DNA of 64,000 bases, from contig SVGD01000008.1 in assembly GCA_015056485.1 (NCBI GenBank), forward strand, positions 1-64,000. Direction: 5' to 3'. Every line of letters begins with the position of its first letter. Within the stretch, counting starts at the first letter, position 1. Under the pieces are notes generated by a model, which searched no databases, was not told the DNA's origin, and was given only the letters and a program-made list of their open reading frames with translations. The position numbers and the translations under genes are program-made. Source of the DNA: Clostridiales bacterium (lineage in GTDB: Bacteria; Bacillota; Clostridia; TANB77; CAG-508). This document shows, in pieces, positions 43,842 through 53,118 of the stretch.

Positions 43842-45701
43842 TCAAAATTCTTTCATGATTTTTTTAATTATCATTTCATTTGAAATATATTTATTTTCTA
43901 ATTCTTCAACACTTCCATGTTCTACAAAACAATCGTCATATCCAAAAGTTTGAATTTTTACGTTTAAATTATTTTTATTACAAAGTTTAATAATTTCATC
44001 TCCAAATCCACCTTTTAGTATTCCATCTTCAATTGTTATAACTTTTTTATTTTCTTTAATAGATTTTAAAATTAATTCTTCATCTAATGGTTTGGCAAAT
44101 CTAGCATTTATTACTTCAGAACTTATGTTATGTGTTTTTTCAAGTATATCTGCTATTTCCATAGCTTTATTTACCATTTTACCTATTGATACAATCGTAA
44201 GATCTTTACCCTTTCTTAAAATTTCACCCTTTGAGAACTCAATATTTTCTGAAGCTTGATAAATAATTTTTCCTTCACTGCCTCTAGGATATCTAATAAC
44301 AATTGGTCCATCAAATTCCACTGCATATTCTAGCATTTTTTCAAATTCTTTAAAATCTTTTGGAGCCAATATTGTTAGATTAGGTATTCCAGATAAAAAT
44401 GATATATCAAAAATCCCTTGATGTGTTTCCCCATCATTTCCAACTATTCCAGCTCTGTCAAGACAAATTACAACAGGTAGCTTTTGAATAGCAATATCAT
44501 GAATTATTTGGTCATAGCTTCTCTGTAAAAAAGATGAATATACTGCAAAAACAGGTTTTAATCCTACACTTGCCATTCCAGCTATTAAACCAACTGCATG
44601 TTGTTCAGCAATTCCAACATCAAAAAATCTATCTGGAAACTTTTCAGCAAATTCTGTTAATCCTGTTCCATCTTTCATTGCTGCCGTAACCGCAACAACC
44701 TTTTTGTTTTTTTCTGCAATTTCAACAAGTTTATCTCCAAAAACTTTTGAATAATCTATCGTCTTTTCTTTTAAAGATTTACCTGTTTCAATATTAAAAC
44801 TTGATGCTCCATGAAATTTATCTGGATTATCTTCTGCAAATTTATATCCTTTTCCTTTTTTTGTTATAGTATGAATTAAAACTGGACCATCTATTTCAAT
44901 ACTTCTTTTAAAAATACTTTCTAAATCCTCAATATTATGACCATCAACTGGTCCTAGATATGTAAATCCAATATCTTCAAAATACATATTTTGAATAAAT
45001 AATTGTTTTATTCCTCTTTTTATTTTTTGCACTAATTTTACAAATGGTCTTCCTATTAAAGGTATTTTAGTTGTAAAATCTTTTATTTTTTTATTTGTTT
45101 TTGTGTAACCTTTTCTTGTTCTAACTTTGCTTAATAATAAAGGAATTCCTCCAACGTTTTTTGATATACTCATTTCATTGTCATTTAATATAATTGTTAC
45201 ATTTGTATTGCTAGCACCGACATCATTCAAAGCTTCTAATGCCATTCCTCCTGTAAGAGAGCCATCTCCTATAACAGCAATAACCCTATAATTTTCATTT
45301 AATAAATCTCTAGCTCTAGCCATCCCCATTGCAACAGAAATTGAAGTACTACTATGTCCTGTATTAAAACAATCATATTCTGATTCATTTACTTTTGGAA
45401 ATCCAGCTATTCCTCCAAACTTTCTTAGTGAATCCATTTCTTTTTTTCTACCTGTTAAAATTTTATGAACATAACTTTGATGTCCAACATCCCAAACTAT
45501 TCTATCTTTTGGTGTAGAAAAAACAGAATGTAGTGCAACAGTAAGTTCCACTACACCTAAATTAGAGGACAAATGTCCTCCGTTTTTTGAAACAACTTGT
45601 AAAAGCATTTTTCTAATATCTTCTGCAAGTTGTTTTTTTTCTTTTATTGATAATATTTTTAAATCTTCTGGTTTATTTACTCTATCTAATATTGTATTCA
45701 T
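43842..45701 (-). CDS. dxs: 1-deoxy-D-xylulose-5-phosphate synthase
   Basis: Product of 619 residues, the first enzyme of the MEP isoprenoid pathway: pyruvate plus glyceraldehyde-3-phosphate to DXP with TPP. SSNLGVVELTVALHSVF (about 41-57), GHQSYVHKILTGR, TPP motif GDGSLTGGMALEALND (about 145-160), the catalytic-Glu region DVGIAEQHAVGLIAGMA (about 366-382) and the C-terminal transketolase domain are present. Length typical. 18 bases separate it from glyS upstream, so they may be co-transcribed. Confidence 0.96.
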   Translation of the reverse strand: MNTILDRVNKPEDLKILSIKEKKQLAEDIRKMLLQVVSKNGGHLSSNLGVVELTVALHSVFSTPKDRIVWDVGHQSYVHKILTGRKKEMDSLRKFGGIAGFPKVNESEYDCFNTGHSSTSISVAMGMARARDLLNENYRVIAVIGDGSLTGGMALEALNDVGASNTNVTIILNDNEMSISKNVGGIPLLLSKVRTRKGYTKTNKKIKDFTTKIPLIGRPFVKLVQKIKRGIKQLFIQNMYFEDIGFTYLGPVDGHNIEDLESIFKRSIEIDGPVLIHTITKKGKGYKFAEDNPDKFHGASSFNIETGKSLKEKTIDYSKVFGDKLVEIAEKNKKVVAVTAAMKDGTGLTEFAEKFPDRFFDVGIAEQHAVGLIAGMASVGLKPVFAVYSSFLQRSYDQIIHDIAIQKLPVVICLDRAGIVGNDGETHQGIFDISFLSGIPNLTILAPKDFKEFEKMLEYAVEFDGPIVIRYPRGSEGKIIYQASENIEFSKGEILRKGKDLTIVSIGKMVNKAMEIADILEKTHNISSEVINARFAKPLDEELILKSIKENKKVITIEDGILKGGFGDEIIKLCNKNNLNVKIQTFGYDDCFVEHGSVEELENKYISNEMIIKKIMKEF

Positions 45702-45719
45702 TTCTCCTCATACTTTCAC

Positions 45720-47105
45720 TTAAAAAGATAACTTTTCATCTAACCAATTTTCTAATTCATCTATTTGTACTCTTACTTGTTCCATTGTATCTCTATCTCT
45801 TATCGTTACTGAATTATCATTTTCTGTTTCGAAATCAATTGTAATACAATAAGGAGTTCCTATTTCGTCTTCTCTTCTATATCTTTTTCCTATACTTCCT
45901 GCTTCATCATATTCGCACATATACTTTTTAGATAATTTGTCAAATACTTCTGTAGCTTTTTCACTTAATTTTTTAGATAAAGGTAATACTGCTACTTTAT
46001 ATGGAGCCATTGATGGATGTAAATGTAAAACTGTTCTTATATCTCCCTCACCAACTTCTTCTTCATCATAAGCATCACATAATACTGTTAAGAAAACTCT
46101 ATCAACACCTACAGCTGGTTCTACACAATATGGAACATATTTTTCATTAGTTTCTGGATCTAAATAAGTTAAGTCAGTTTTTGAAGCTTCCATATGCCTT
46201 GACAAATCATAGTCTGTTCTATCTGCGATTCCCCATAGTTCTCCCCATCCAAAAGGAAATAAATATTCAATATCAGTTGTACCTTTACTGTAGAATGATA
46301 ATTCTTCTTTTTCATGTTCTCTCATTCTTAAATTTTCTTCTTTTATTCCAATACTTATTAACCAATTCTTACAGAACTCTTTCCAATATTCATACCATTC
46401 TAAATCAGTACCTGGTTTGCAAAAGAATTCTAATTCCATTTGTTCAAATTCTCTTGTTCTAAAAATAAAGTTTCCTGGTGTTATTTCGTTTCTAAAAGAA
46501 CGTCCCATTTGCCCAATTCCCATAGGCAGTTTTTTTCTTGTTGTTCTTTGAACATTTTTAAAATTAACAAACATTCCTTGTGCTGTTTCTGGTCTTAAAT
46601 ACACTTCAGATTTAGCATCTTCTGTAACTCCCATAAATGTTTTGAACATCAAATTAAATTTTCTTATTTCAGTAAAATTAACTTTACCGCAATCAGGACA
46701 TTCTATTTTATTATCATTTATATATTGAACTAATTGTTCATTTGTCCATCCATCTAATCCAGTAAGATTTTTTTCGTTTTTAAATCCCCATTCTTCAATT
46801 AATTTATCAGCTCTATGTCTTGTTTTGCATTCTTTACAATCAATAAGTGGATCACTAAACCCTCCAACATGTCCTGTTGTAACCCATACTTCAGGATTCA
46901 TTATTATTGCAGCATCTATTCCTACATTATATTTAGATTCTTTTATAAATTTTTTCCACCACATATCTTTAATATTTTTTTTCATTTCAGCGCCTAAAGG
47001 ACCATAATCCCATGAATTAGCAAGTCCTCCATATATTTCAGAACCAGGGTATATATATCCTCTGTTTTTACACAATGCAACTATTTTATCCATTGATTTT
47101 TCCAT
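45720..47105 (-). CDS. glyS: Glycyl-tRNA synthetase (dimeric, archaeal/eukaryotic type)
   Basis: Product of 461 residues. Start is the ATG at 47103-47105 (M-E-K-S) with GGAGGA 9 bases ahead; a closer ATG lies too near the site. Class II core: [17 protein letters not shown] (motif 1 area), [25 protein letters not shown] (motif 2), [12 protein letters not shown] (motif 3), with zinc ligands [11 protein letters not shown] and CPDCGKV, then the C-terminal anticodon domain. This enzyme makes the glycyl-tRNA needed to decode GGN and, if the CGG hypothesis is right, the residue inserted at CGG sites. Upstream lie an inverted repeat and a WalR-like pair. Confidence 0.95.
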   Translation of the reverse strand: MEKSMDKIVALCKNRGYIYPGSEIYGGLANSWDYGPLGAEMKKNIKDMWWKKFIKESKYNVGIDAAIIMNPEVWVTTGHVGGFSDPLIDCKECKTRHRADKLIEEWGFKNEKNLTGLDGWTNEQLVQYINDNKIECPDCGKVNFTEIRKFNLMFKTFMGVTEDAKSEVYLRPETAQGMFVNFKNVQRTTRKKLPMGIGQMGRSFRNEITPGNFIFRTREFEQMELEFFCKPGTDLEWYEYWKEFCKNWLISIGIKEENLRMREHEKEELSFYSKGTTDIEYLFPFGWGELWGIADRTDYDLSRHMEASKTDLTYLDPETNEKYVPYCVEPAVGVDRVFLTVLCDAYDEEEVGEGDIRTVLHLHPSMAPYKVAVLPLSKKLSEKATEVFDKLSKKYMCEYDEAGSIGKRYRREDEIGTPYCITIDFETENDNSVTIRDRDTMEQVRVQIDELENWLDEKLSF

Positions 47106-47179
47106 GTTTTTCATTCCTCCAATTATATTTTCAAACACGTATTACTTTATCAAAAATCTTTTAAAAAGTCAAATTGTTT

Positions 47180-47196
47180 GTTACAAAAATATTACA
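47180..47196 (-). promoter_or_regulatory. WalR-like TGTWAH pair upstream of glyS
   Basis: Minus strand TGTAAT-ATTTT-TGTAAC, 75 bases upstream of the glyS start. Same words as at 41769-41796. Confidence 0.35.
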
Positions 47197-47210
47197 AAGT
47201 AATAACGCTA

Positions 47211-47251
47211 ATATGACAAATCTCACTTTTTATGTCACTTGTTTGTCATAT
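47211..47251. repeat. 10-bp inverted repeat upstream of glyS
   Basis: ATATGACAAA (47211-47220) and TTTGTCATAT (47242-47251), centre-to-centre 31 bases (three helical turns). Suits an operator. Confidence 0.5.
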
Positions 47252-47272
47252 TTATAGTTTTTCCACTACTTC

Positions 47273-47339
47273 TGTGGATAATGTGGATAACTCTGTGAAT
47301 AACCATTAATACTATCTTTTATAAACACAATTATTCACA
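47273..47339. promoter_or_regulatory. Cluster of four DnaA boxes
   Basis: TGTGGATAA at 47273-47281 and 47282-47290, TGTGAATAA at 47294-47302, and TTATTCACA at 47331-47339. All match the DnaA box TTATNCACA in one orientation or the other. The first two are directly adjacent. Confidence 0.75.
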
Positions 47340-47425
47340 TTGTAAATTTCTTCCTTTTTCTAAAAGGCAAAATAAATTTTATTTATATAAATTATGTTTA
47401 TAGCAAATTTGTTCGTCTATCATTT

Positions 47426-47713
47426 CTATCTAGAAATACATATAATCCATATTACTAAAGCAATTTGTAATATAATAATAGCAGGAAAACCTATATAAAA
47501 CTTGGCTTTTTTTGTTTTATGTCTAAACACTTTCATCCCTGCTATACCACCAATTCCTCCTCCTAATATTACAAGCATAAATAATGTCCATTCAGATATT
47601 CTCCATTTACCTTTTTGAGCTTTTTTCTTATCTATATACATTGTAATAAAAGATATTAAATTAATACTAACTAAATAAATACTCATAAATTCAAAGCTAA
47701 ATATATTTGGCAT
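47426..47713 (-). CDS. DUF1294 membrane protein
   Basis: Product of 95 residues with two or three membrane segments. Start is the ATG at 47711-47713, as AAAGGAGGA precedes it. Sequence landmarks MYIDKKKAQKGKWRISEWTLFMLVILGGGIGGIAGMKVFRHKTKKAKFYIGFP are those of DUF1294; function of this family is not established. It lies alone between glyS and the plus-strand gene at 47976. Confidence 0.87.
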   Translation of the reverse strand: MPNIFSFEFMSIYLVSINLISFITMYIDKKKAQKGKWRISEWTLFMLVILGGGIGGIAGMKVFRHKTKKAKFYIGFPAIIILQIALVIWIICISR

Positions 47714-47845
47714 AAAATCTTCCTCCTTTGTTTCTCTATTATATAAGTATAATTTCAAATTAAATTATTGTCAAATATAAATATTTTTTTTATTTTTGTT
47801 AATAATATAAATATACTTTGTATAAATAATATTTCTTACGTAATA

Positions 47846-47905
47846 TGTAGGGGCGATTTTAATCGCCCGTTCTTCGAAGCGCGGGCGAACAAGTTCGCCC
47901 CTACA
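47846..47905. repeat. Inverted pair of GTAG-tagged palindromes (unit n)
   Basis: Left half TGTAGGGGCGATT, TTAATCGCCCG; centre TTCTTCGAAG; right half CGGGCGAAC, AAGTTCGCCCCTACA. Different arms in each half, tags outward. Confidence 0.87.
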
Positions 47906-47975
47906 ATATTTGTATTAAATTCAAACAAATTACAATTTTTTAAAAAACATTTATCAAATTTAAGGAGGAATTAAA

Positions 47976-48407
47976 ATGGATAAAAATCTTGAAGCTCTTA
48001 AAGAAGTTTGCAAGGGTGTAAAAATGGGAATGGATGCCATTGAATATGTCGAAGATAAAGTAAAGGATGATACTGAATTTAAAAATGCAATAAAGCACGA
48101 ATATAGTATGTATAATAATATATATGATAAAGTAAAAGATGCTTACTCTAACTATGGAGAATCTCCGAATGAAGTCTCATTTAAAGACAAAGCTTTTTTA
48201 TGGTATGGAATTCAAGTAAACACAATAAAAGATGATACAACATCTAAAATCGCTGAATTATTAGTACAAGGAACAAATATGGGAATTATTGAAGGTCGTA
48301 GAATATTAAATAATAATGAAGAACTAGATACTGATGTAGATAAATTGTTAAATGATTTCGTAGATTTTCAAGAACAAAGTTTGGAACGATTAAAGAAATT
48401 TTTATAA
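47976..48407 (+). CDS. Unknown helical-bundle protein
   Basis: Product of 143 residues, apparently all alpha. It starts ALKEVCKGVKMGMDAIEYVEDKVKDD and ends VDFQEQSLERLKKFL. The length and pattern resemble four-helix ferritin-like proteins (DUF2383 type), but I see no clear Glu/His metal motif and do not name a family. AAGGAGGAA lies before the ATG. AT-rich codon use fits the native genome and there is no in-frame CGG. Flanked by GTAG-tagged elements on both sides. Confidence 0.65.
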   Translation: MDKNLEALKEVCKGVKMGMDAIEYVEDKVKDDTEFKNAIKHEYSMYNNIYDKVKDAYSNYGESPNEVSFKDKAFLWYGIQVNTIKDDTTSKIAELLVQGTNMGIIEGRRILNNNEELDTDVDKLLNDFVDFQEQSLERLKKFL

Positions 48408-48431
48408 TATATCATATTAATTTAATTCACA

Positions 48432-48459
48432 CGGGTCGCTGAGGGCAGCGACCCCTACA
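48432..48459 (-). repeat. GTAG-tagged REP-like palindrome (unit o)
   Basis: Minus strand: TGTAGGGGTCGCTGCCC, then TCAGCGACCCG. It lies between convergent genes. Confidence 0.85.
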
Positions 48460-48476
48460 ACATATAAATATTAAAT

Positions 48477-49598
48477 TTATTCTAATGCCCTTTCTAATAC
48501 ATTAGCTAAACACTGCATGCTTAACAAACATTGTTCCAATGTATTTCCTGTTGCCCCCACTTCTATTATACTTGCACCAGGTGCTGTATGCTGATTATAT
48601 CTTGAGTTTGTTAAGGATATAGGTCTAAACAATCCCGGATACATATCGTTTGCTGTTTCTTGAATTTTTATAGCTAATTTTAAATTTTGTTTCCAATTTG
48701 GATGTTCTAATCCACCTGCATCAGTTCCTATAACAAACATTAATTGTGCAACATATTCTCCATCTATTTTAACCGTAGGACCATAATTTTCCAAATTTCC
48801 TACAGCATCTCTGTGCAAATCAAAAACAATTTGTGATGAACTGTTTTGTAAAACATTTGAAACAGTTTCCAAAGACCTTGTATATGAACCTGAATATGCA
48901 GGATAATCATGGTATGTTGTATTGTGAGTTACAGTAAATCCTTTTGTATCTAAACTTTTTTTCAGCTCCGTACCCACCCTTGCAACTGAATAATTTAAAT
49001 CTGTAGTTCTATAATTTCCTGTCATTTCATAATTGTAATTATCACTCGGAGTATAACTTTCACAAGTATGCGTATGAAATATTAATATATCTTTTGTGTT
49101 AGTAATATCAGGATTTGGATATAATATATCCTGAGTCAATTCATAGTTTGTTCCATTTTTAATTTCAACTGTACTATAATTATTAGTATATGTAGTAGGA
49201 ATATTTTTTTCCTCTACTTTTTCAGTAACAACATCAGTTCCTATTGTTATTATATTTTCCTGTTTAGTTCTTTCAGCTGTTTTTATATCACTTTCTTCTA
49301 TATTATTTATTCCTTCTTTTTTAATATTATTTATATTAAATTGTCCTAATTCCAATTCTAATGTAGTAATAGCAAAACTTTTTTTGTTTTCACTATTTTC
49401 TAAATTATAAAAAAAAGAAATAGAGTATTCTATACATTCTAATAAAGAATACCCTTGATAATTAATCTTTTCCTGTATATTATCTCTACTTCTATCTATT
49501 TTAAAAAATTTAGCAAGTCCAAAAACAACAAGAAAAACTATTATAAATTTAATAAAATATTTTAATATATCTTTTATATTTATTACAGCAACATTCAT
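48477..49598 (-). CDS. spoIIP: Stage II sporulation protein P
   Basis: Product of 373 residues: one N-terminal membrane segment (about 13-30), a stalk, and the amidase/endopeptidase domain with ILIFHTHTCESYTP (about 172-185; His and Glu of the zinc site), YPAYSGSYTRSLETV, IVFDLHRDAVG (about 264-274) and IIEVGATGNTLEQ. SpoIIP, with SpoIID and SpoIIM, thins septal peptidoglycan so that the mother cell engulfs the forespore. The start codon and binding site lie inside an 11-bp inverted repeat (49581-49622). Confidence 0.93.
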   Translation of the reverse strand: MNVAVINIKDILKYFIKFIIVFLVVFGLAKFFKIDRSRDNIQEKINYQGYSLLECIEYSISFFYNLENSENKKSFAITTLELELGQFNINNIKKEGINNIEESDIKTAERTKQENIITIGTDVVTEKVEEKNIPTTYTNNYSTVEIKNGTNYELTQDILYPNPDITNTKDILIFHTHTCESYTPSDNYNYEMTGNYRTTDLNYSVARVGTELKKSLDTKGFTVTHNTTYHDYPAYSGSYTRSLETVSNVLQNSSSQIVFDLHRDAVGNLENYGPTVKIDGEYVAQLMFVIGTDAGGLEHPNWKQNLKLAIKIQETANDMYPGLFRPISLTNSRYNQHTAPGASIIEVGATGNTLEQCLLSMQCLANVLERALE

Positions 49599-49622
49599 AT
49601 ATCAAAACTCCTTGCTGTAATA
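49581..49622 (-). promoter_or_regulatory. Inverted repeat that encloses the spoIIP start
   Basis: TATTACAGCAA (49581-49591) and TTGCTGTAATA (49612-49622), perfect over 11 bp. The 20-base loop holds the AAGGAG site (partly) and the ATG. The hairpin could hide the start from ribosomes, or be a protein operator. Confidence 0.55.
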
Positions 49623-49641
49623 TATATTCACATACCCTTAA

Positions 49642-50712
49642 TTAAATTACAATATAATTTTTATCTGATTTTGTAAGAGGTATACAACCATTTTTTGTAA
49701 CTAAAACTGTATCTTCAATTCTTATTCCATAATTAGACGGAAAATATACAGCTGGTTCTATAGCTATAACCATATTTTCTTTAAAACAAGAATCAACATT
49801 TGTATGTATTATAGGTGCTTCGTGTGTTTCCATACCTACTCCATGACCTAAAGCATGAATCAAATTTATATTATTTCTTTTTAAATTTTCATCAATTATT
49901 TCAGCAGCTTTTTTTACAACAACACCATCTTTTATCTGGTCTAAAGATAAAATTTCATTTTTTAGTACAGCATCATAATATGGTTTGTATTCTTCCAATA
50001 TACACCCTAAAAAAATTGTCCTTGTCATATCTGAACAATATCCATTATATTTACATCCCATATCAATTAAAATTGGTTCTCCTGAGTTAATTTTTCTATC
50101 ACTTGGAGTCCAATGTGGTTTTGAAGAATTTTCTCCAAAAGCAACTACTGTTTCAAAAGCTAATCCATCTGCTTCATTTTCTTTAAAGTATCTTTCAATT
50201 TCATTAGCAACTTGTTTTTCTGTCATATCTTTTTTTATAAATGTTAACAAATGTGAAAAACAATTATCTGTTATTTCACAAGCTTTTTTTATATTTTCTA
50301 TTTCAATATTATCTTTTATTATTCTTTGTTTTTCAACAATTCCTTCTGTTTCTACTAAGTTGTTAACTTTGTACTTTTGGTATATTTTTTTATATTCTGC
50401 ATAAGTAACATACCCTTCCTCGAAGCCAACATTCTCACAGAATAAAAAGAAGTTTTCGAACTCATCTTTTGATATATCTTTTATATCTACTACAATAACT
50501 TCATCATTAATTGTCAAAGTACTATTTACATCTTCCATATACATTGCATAGGTAATAAATATATTTTCTTTTCTTGTAATTAATAAAGTCCCTTCCGCTT
50601 GAATATTTGTTAAATATCTGATACTTATTGGATTAGATACAATCATTCCTTCCAAATTTAATCTTTTCATTTGTTCTCTTAAATGACGAATCTTCTCATT
50701 CAATTTTATCAC
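49642..50712 (-). CDS. M24 family Xaa-Pro peptidase
   Basis: Product of 356 residues. N-terminal creatinase-like domain (about 1-120), then the pita-bread metallopeptidase with metal ligands in LIDMGCKYNGYCSDMTRTIFLG (two Asp), HALGHGVGMETHEAP (His), and the Glu of IAIEPAVYFP and GIRIEDTVLV. It removes N-terminal residues before proline or cleaves Xaa-Pro dipeptides. Often next to the efp gene, which is not seen here. 8 bases separate it from the prepilin peptidase gene downstream. Confidence 0.91.
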   Translation of the reverse strand: MIKLNEKIRHLREQMKRLNLEGMIVSNPISIRYLTNIQAEGTLLITRKENIFITYAMYMEDVNSTLTINDEVIVVDIKDISKDEFENFFLFCENVGFEEGYVTYAEYKKIYQKYKVNNLVETEGIVEKQRIIKDNIEIENIKKACEITDNCFSHLLTFIKKDMTEKQVANEIERYFKENEADGLAFETVVAFGENSSKPHWTPSDRKINSGEPILIDMGCKYNGYCSDMTRTIFLGCILEEYKPYYDAVLKNEILSLDQIKDGVVVKKAAEIIDENLKRNNINLIHALGHGVGMETHEAPIIHTNVDSCFKENMVIAIEPAVYFPSNYGIRIEDTVLVTKNGCIPLTKSDKNYIVI

Positions 50713-50720
50713 CTCATTTT

Positions 50721-51488
50721 TTAATATAATCCTAATGAAAAAATTTTCATCAATACTTTGAATAATATGCCGAAAGGTACTAACATACTAATTATACTTC
50801 CGCACACTATAAAAGGTCCGAAAGGTATGTACCCATCTTCTAGTTGACTATTTTTTTTCTTGTTTATTTTTTTCACAATTAAAAATATTATACTTCCAAT
50901 AGCTCCAACTAAAAATGATAATACAGTTATTATAAGAATATTTGCAAAACCAAAATATAAGCCTAATGCTCCCATTAGTTTAACATCACCTAATCCCATA
51001 GCCTCTTTTCCAGCTATTAGACCTCCTAATAATGTTATTATTAAAAATATTCCTGCACCAGTTATCATTCCTAAAAGCATATCTTTCGCAATAGTTAAAT
51101 TTGTTAAACCTAATAAAAAAGTAAAAATCAAACCAATATTAAACATTAATAAATTTAATCTGTTCGGTATAATTTGAATTTTATAATCAACTACTACTAC
51201 ACATAATAGAATTGGAATTAAAATTATATATTTCATTAAATTAATATTCTCTATAAATGTAGTATGTAATCCAAATTTGTATAGCAATATTATATAAGCT
51301 ATAGCATTTATTATCATAAATATAAAACTAGGCTGGTTATTTTTTTTATAATCTTTATATGACTCTTTAGATAATATTTTCTTTTCTATTAAAAAACATT
51401 TAGATGAATAGTGAACAAATTGACCTATAATAGCTCCTACTAATCCAAATAAAACATAAAATAATATATGAACATCGTTAAAATACAT
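50721..51488 (-). CDS. Type IV prepilin peptidase (A24), lacking the usual zinc-finger loop
   Basis: Product of 255 residues with about seven membrane helices. The catalytic Asp are in VVVDYKIQIIPNRLN (about 97-111) and GLGDVKLMGALG (about 166-177), in accord with the A24 family; it cuts the leader of type IV pilins or competence pilins and may methylate them. The N-terminal cytosolic loop lacks the two CxxC pairs of many family members and instead has SKCFLIEKKILSKESYKDYKKN. No pilin genes are seen nearby. Confidence 0.88.
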   Translation of the reverse strand: MYFNDVHILFYVLFGLVGAIIGQFVHYSSKCFLIEKKILSKESYKDYKKNNQPSFIFMIINAIAYIILLYKFGLHTTFIENINLMKYIILIPILLCVVVVDYKIQIIPNRLNLLMFNIGLIFTFLLGLTNLTIAKDMLLGMITGAGIFLIITLLGGLIAGKEAMGLGDVKLMGALGLYFGFANILIITVLSFLVGAIGSIIFLIVKKINKKKNSQLEDGYIPFGPFIVCGSIISMLVPFGILFKVLMKIFSLGLY

Positions 51489-51685
51489 TGTTAATCTTTC
51501 TCCTTTGTAGTATTTTTCAACTATATCTTATCAATATATTTGATATTTTGTCAATAAAAAATATCATTTTATGCATTTAGCATTTGGACTTTAGCATTTG
51601 GTAATAGGAGTAAAAACCTTCGAAGAATAGCTATATATCCAAACTCCAAAATCTAATTACCATATAATTTATATGACAAATAATA

Positions 51686-51726
51686 AAAAGACTTAAATAT
51701 GTTACTAAAACATATCTAAGTCTTTT
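51686..51726 (-). terminator. Terminator of yqeG
   Basis: AAAAGACTTAAATATGTT (51686-51703) and AACATATCTAAGTCTTTT (51709-51726) pair along 18 bases with one mismatch. T-run on the minus strand, 28 bases after the stop codon. Confidence 0.8.
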
Positions 51727-51754
51727 CATTTTCTTTATCACTAATTTTTAATAT

Positions 51755-52249
51755 TTATTTCTGTTTGTATTTTTCATATCTTTTTATTATAATATTTTCT
51801 AATGGTCTTTTTACTTTTGTAATAAATATATCTCTTTTATCTATTGGTTTTGTTAGAATTGTAAACATATTACAACGATTTCCACCTATAACATCTGTCA
51901 TTATTTGGTCTCCAACAACTGCTATATTTTTTTCATTCAGTTTCATCTGGTCCATAATTTTTAAGAATCCTTTTTTAGAAGGTTTTTTAGCAAAATAAAT
52001 ATATGGGATATCTAATATAGTAGCAACTTTTTTTACTTTTTCAACTTTATTTGTATTAGATAATATATATAATTTTATATTATTTTTTTTCATTTTATTG
52101 GCCCATTCTTCAGCCCCATCCAATAATTTTTTATCATAATCAACTAATGTATTGTCAATATCTAATATTATACCTTTTATATTATTTTTCTTTATTATTT
52201 CTTCATTTATTTTTGTAACATTTTCTAAATACATTTTTGGATATAACAT
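51755..52249 (-). CDS. yqeG: YqeG-family HAD phosphatase
   Basis: Product of 164 residues. HAD motif I LDIDNTLVDYD (about 30-40), motif II LYILSNTNK, motif III KKPSKKGFLKIM and VVGDQIMTDVIGGNRCNM. This order defines the YqeG/HAD-IIIA group, small phosphatases usually placed beside shikimate or ribosome-maturation genes. The substrate is unknown. AACTTTTCTCC on the plus strand gives a GGAGAA binding site before the ATG. Confidence 0.92.
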   Translation of the reverse strand: MLYPKMYLENVTKINEEIIKKNNIKGIILDIDNTLVDYDKKLLDGAEEWANKMKKNNIKLYILSNTNKVEKVKKVATILDIPYIYFAKKPSKKGFLKIMDQMKLNEKNIAVVGDQIMTDVIGGNRCNMFTILTKPIDKRDIFITKVKRPLENIIIKRYEKYKQK

Positions 52250-52355
52250 AACTTTTCTCCTCCATTTGTAGCTATAATATTATCAATATATTAAAAAAAA
52301 GTCAATAAAAACTATTAGGTAGTTATAGTATTTTATTGACATACATAATTTATTT

Positions 52356-53015
52356 TTATTTACAGAATCTATGATTTCCTATAGTCACAGTTACTTGTCG
52401 AGACCAAATCCACGAACTAGTTGCTGTCTTTGGATTAAAATAATAAAGTGCTCCATAACTCGGGTCCCATCCATTTATAGCATCTTGTGCTGCATTTATT
52501 GCTGTTCGATTAGGTGTTAAATTTATTTGTCCATCATTTACAACACTGAATGCTCCTGGCTGATAGATTACACCTGATACAGTATTTGGAAACGAAGAAC
52601 TTTTGACCCTATTTAATACAACTGCCGCAACAGCTACTTGTCCTGTATACGATTCTCCTCTAGCTTCTGCATATACTAATCTTGCTAATAAATTTAAATC
52701 AGAAGTTGAACTTGTAGAATTATTACTTGATGTATTTTTTGAAAAAATCCCCATTGCAGCAAGTGTTTTCGGTCCAGCAATACCATCAACTGTTAGTCCA
52801 TTTTTAGATTGAAACCATCTTACTGCTTTAAGAGTTTGTGAACCAAATATACCATCAATATTTCCATTGTAATATCCCCATCTTTTTAATTTTGTTTGTA
52901 TTGTTCGTACTTCGTCACTGACCGAGCCATATTTAGACAAAGCGTAACTTGTACAATATAATGCACTAAATAAAAATATAAAAACAGTTAAAATAATTAT
53001 TATTTTCTTTTTCAT
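52356..53015 (-). CDS. sleB: Spore cortex-lytic enzyme SleB
   Basis: Product of 219 residues: signal peptide (about 1-27), a peptidoglycan-binding domain (about 32-92, VRTIQTKLKRWGYYNGNIDGIFGSQTLKAVRWFQ), a Ser/Thr/Asn linker, and the Hydrolase_2 catalytic domain with LARLVYAEARGESYTGQVAVAAVVLNRV (catalytic Glu in YAEARGE, about 115-121). SleB is a lytic transglycosylase that degrades the cortex at germination. Start is the ATG at 53013-53015 with AAAGGTGAT ahead. Partner YpeB is not seen here. Confidence 0.92.
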   Translation of the reverse strand: MKKKIIIILTVFIFLFSALYCTSYALSKYGSVSDEVRTIQTKLKRWGYYNGNIDGIFGSQTLKAVRWFQSKNGLTVDGIAGPKTLAAMGIFSKNTSSNNSTSSTSDLNLLARLVYAEARGESYTGQVAVAAVVLNRVKSSSFPNTVSGVIYQPGAFSVVNDGQINLTPNRTAINAAQDAINGWDPSYGALYYFNPKTATSSWIWSRQVTVTIGNHRFCK

Positions 53016-53065
53016 AAAATCACCTTTTGCATTATTTTTACCAGAAATGAATATTTTATGCAAAA

Positions 53066-53091
53066 AAATAACACTGGGGGCAGGTCCAGCA
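53066..53091 (-). terminator. Probable terminator of cassette 8
   Basis: Minus strand GCTGG and CCAGT pair around an 8-base loop, followed by GTTATTTTTTT. The stem is short. Confidence 0.45.
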
Positions 53092-53118
53092 TTTTTTATT
53101 GTTGCTCTTTTTTATTTT

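Noticed and set aside
47139-47425. Calling the DnaA-box cluster oriC
   Set aside because: No dnaA, dnaN, recF, rpmH or gidA genes are near, and gene orientation does not change sign here.
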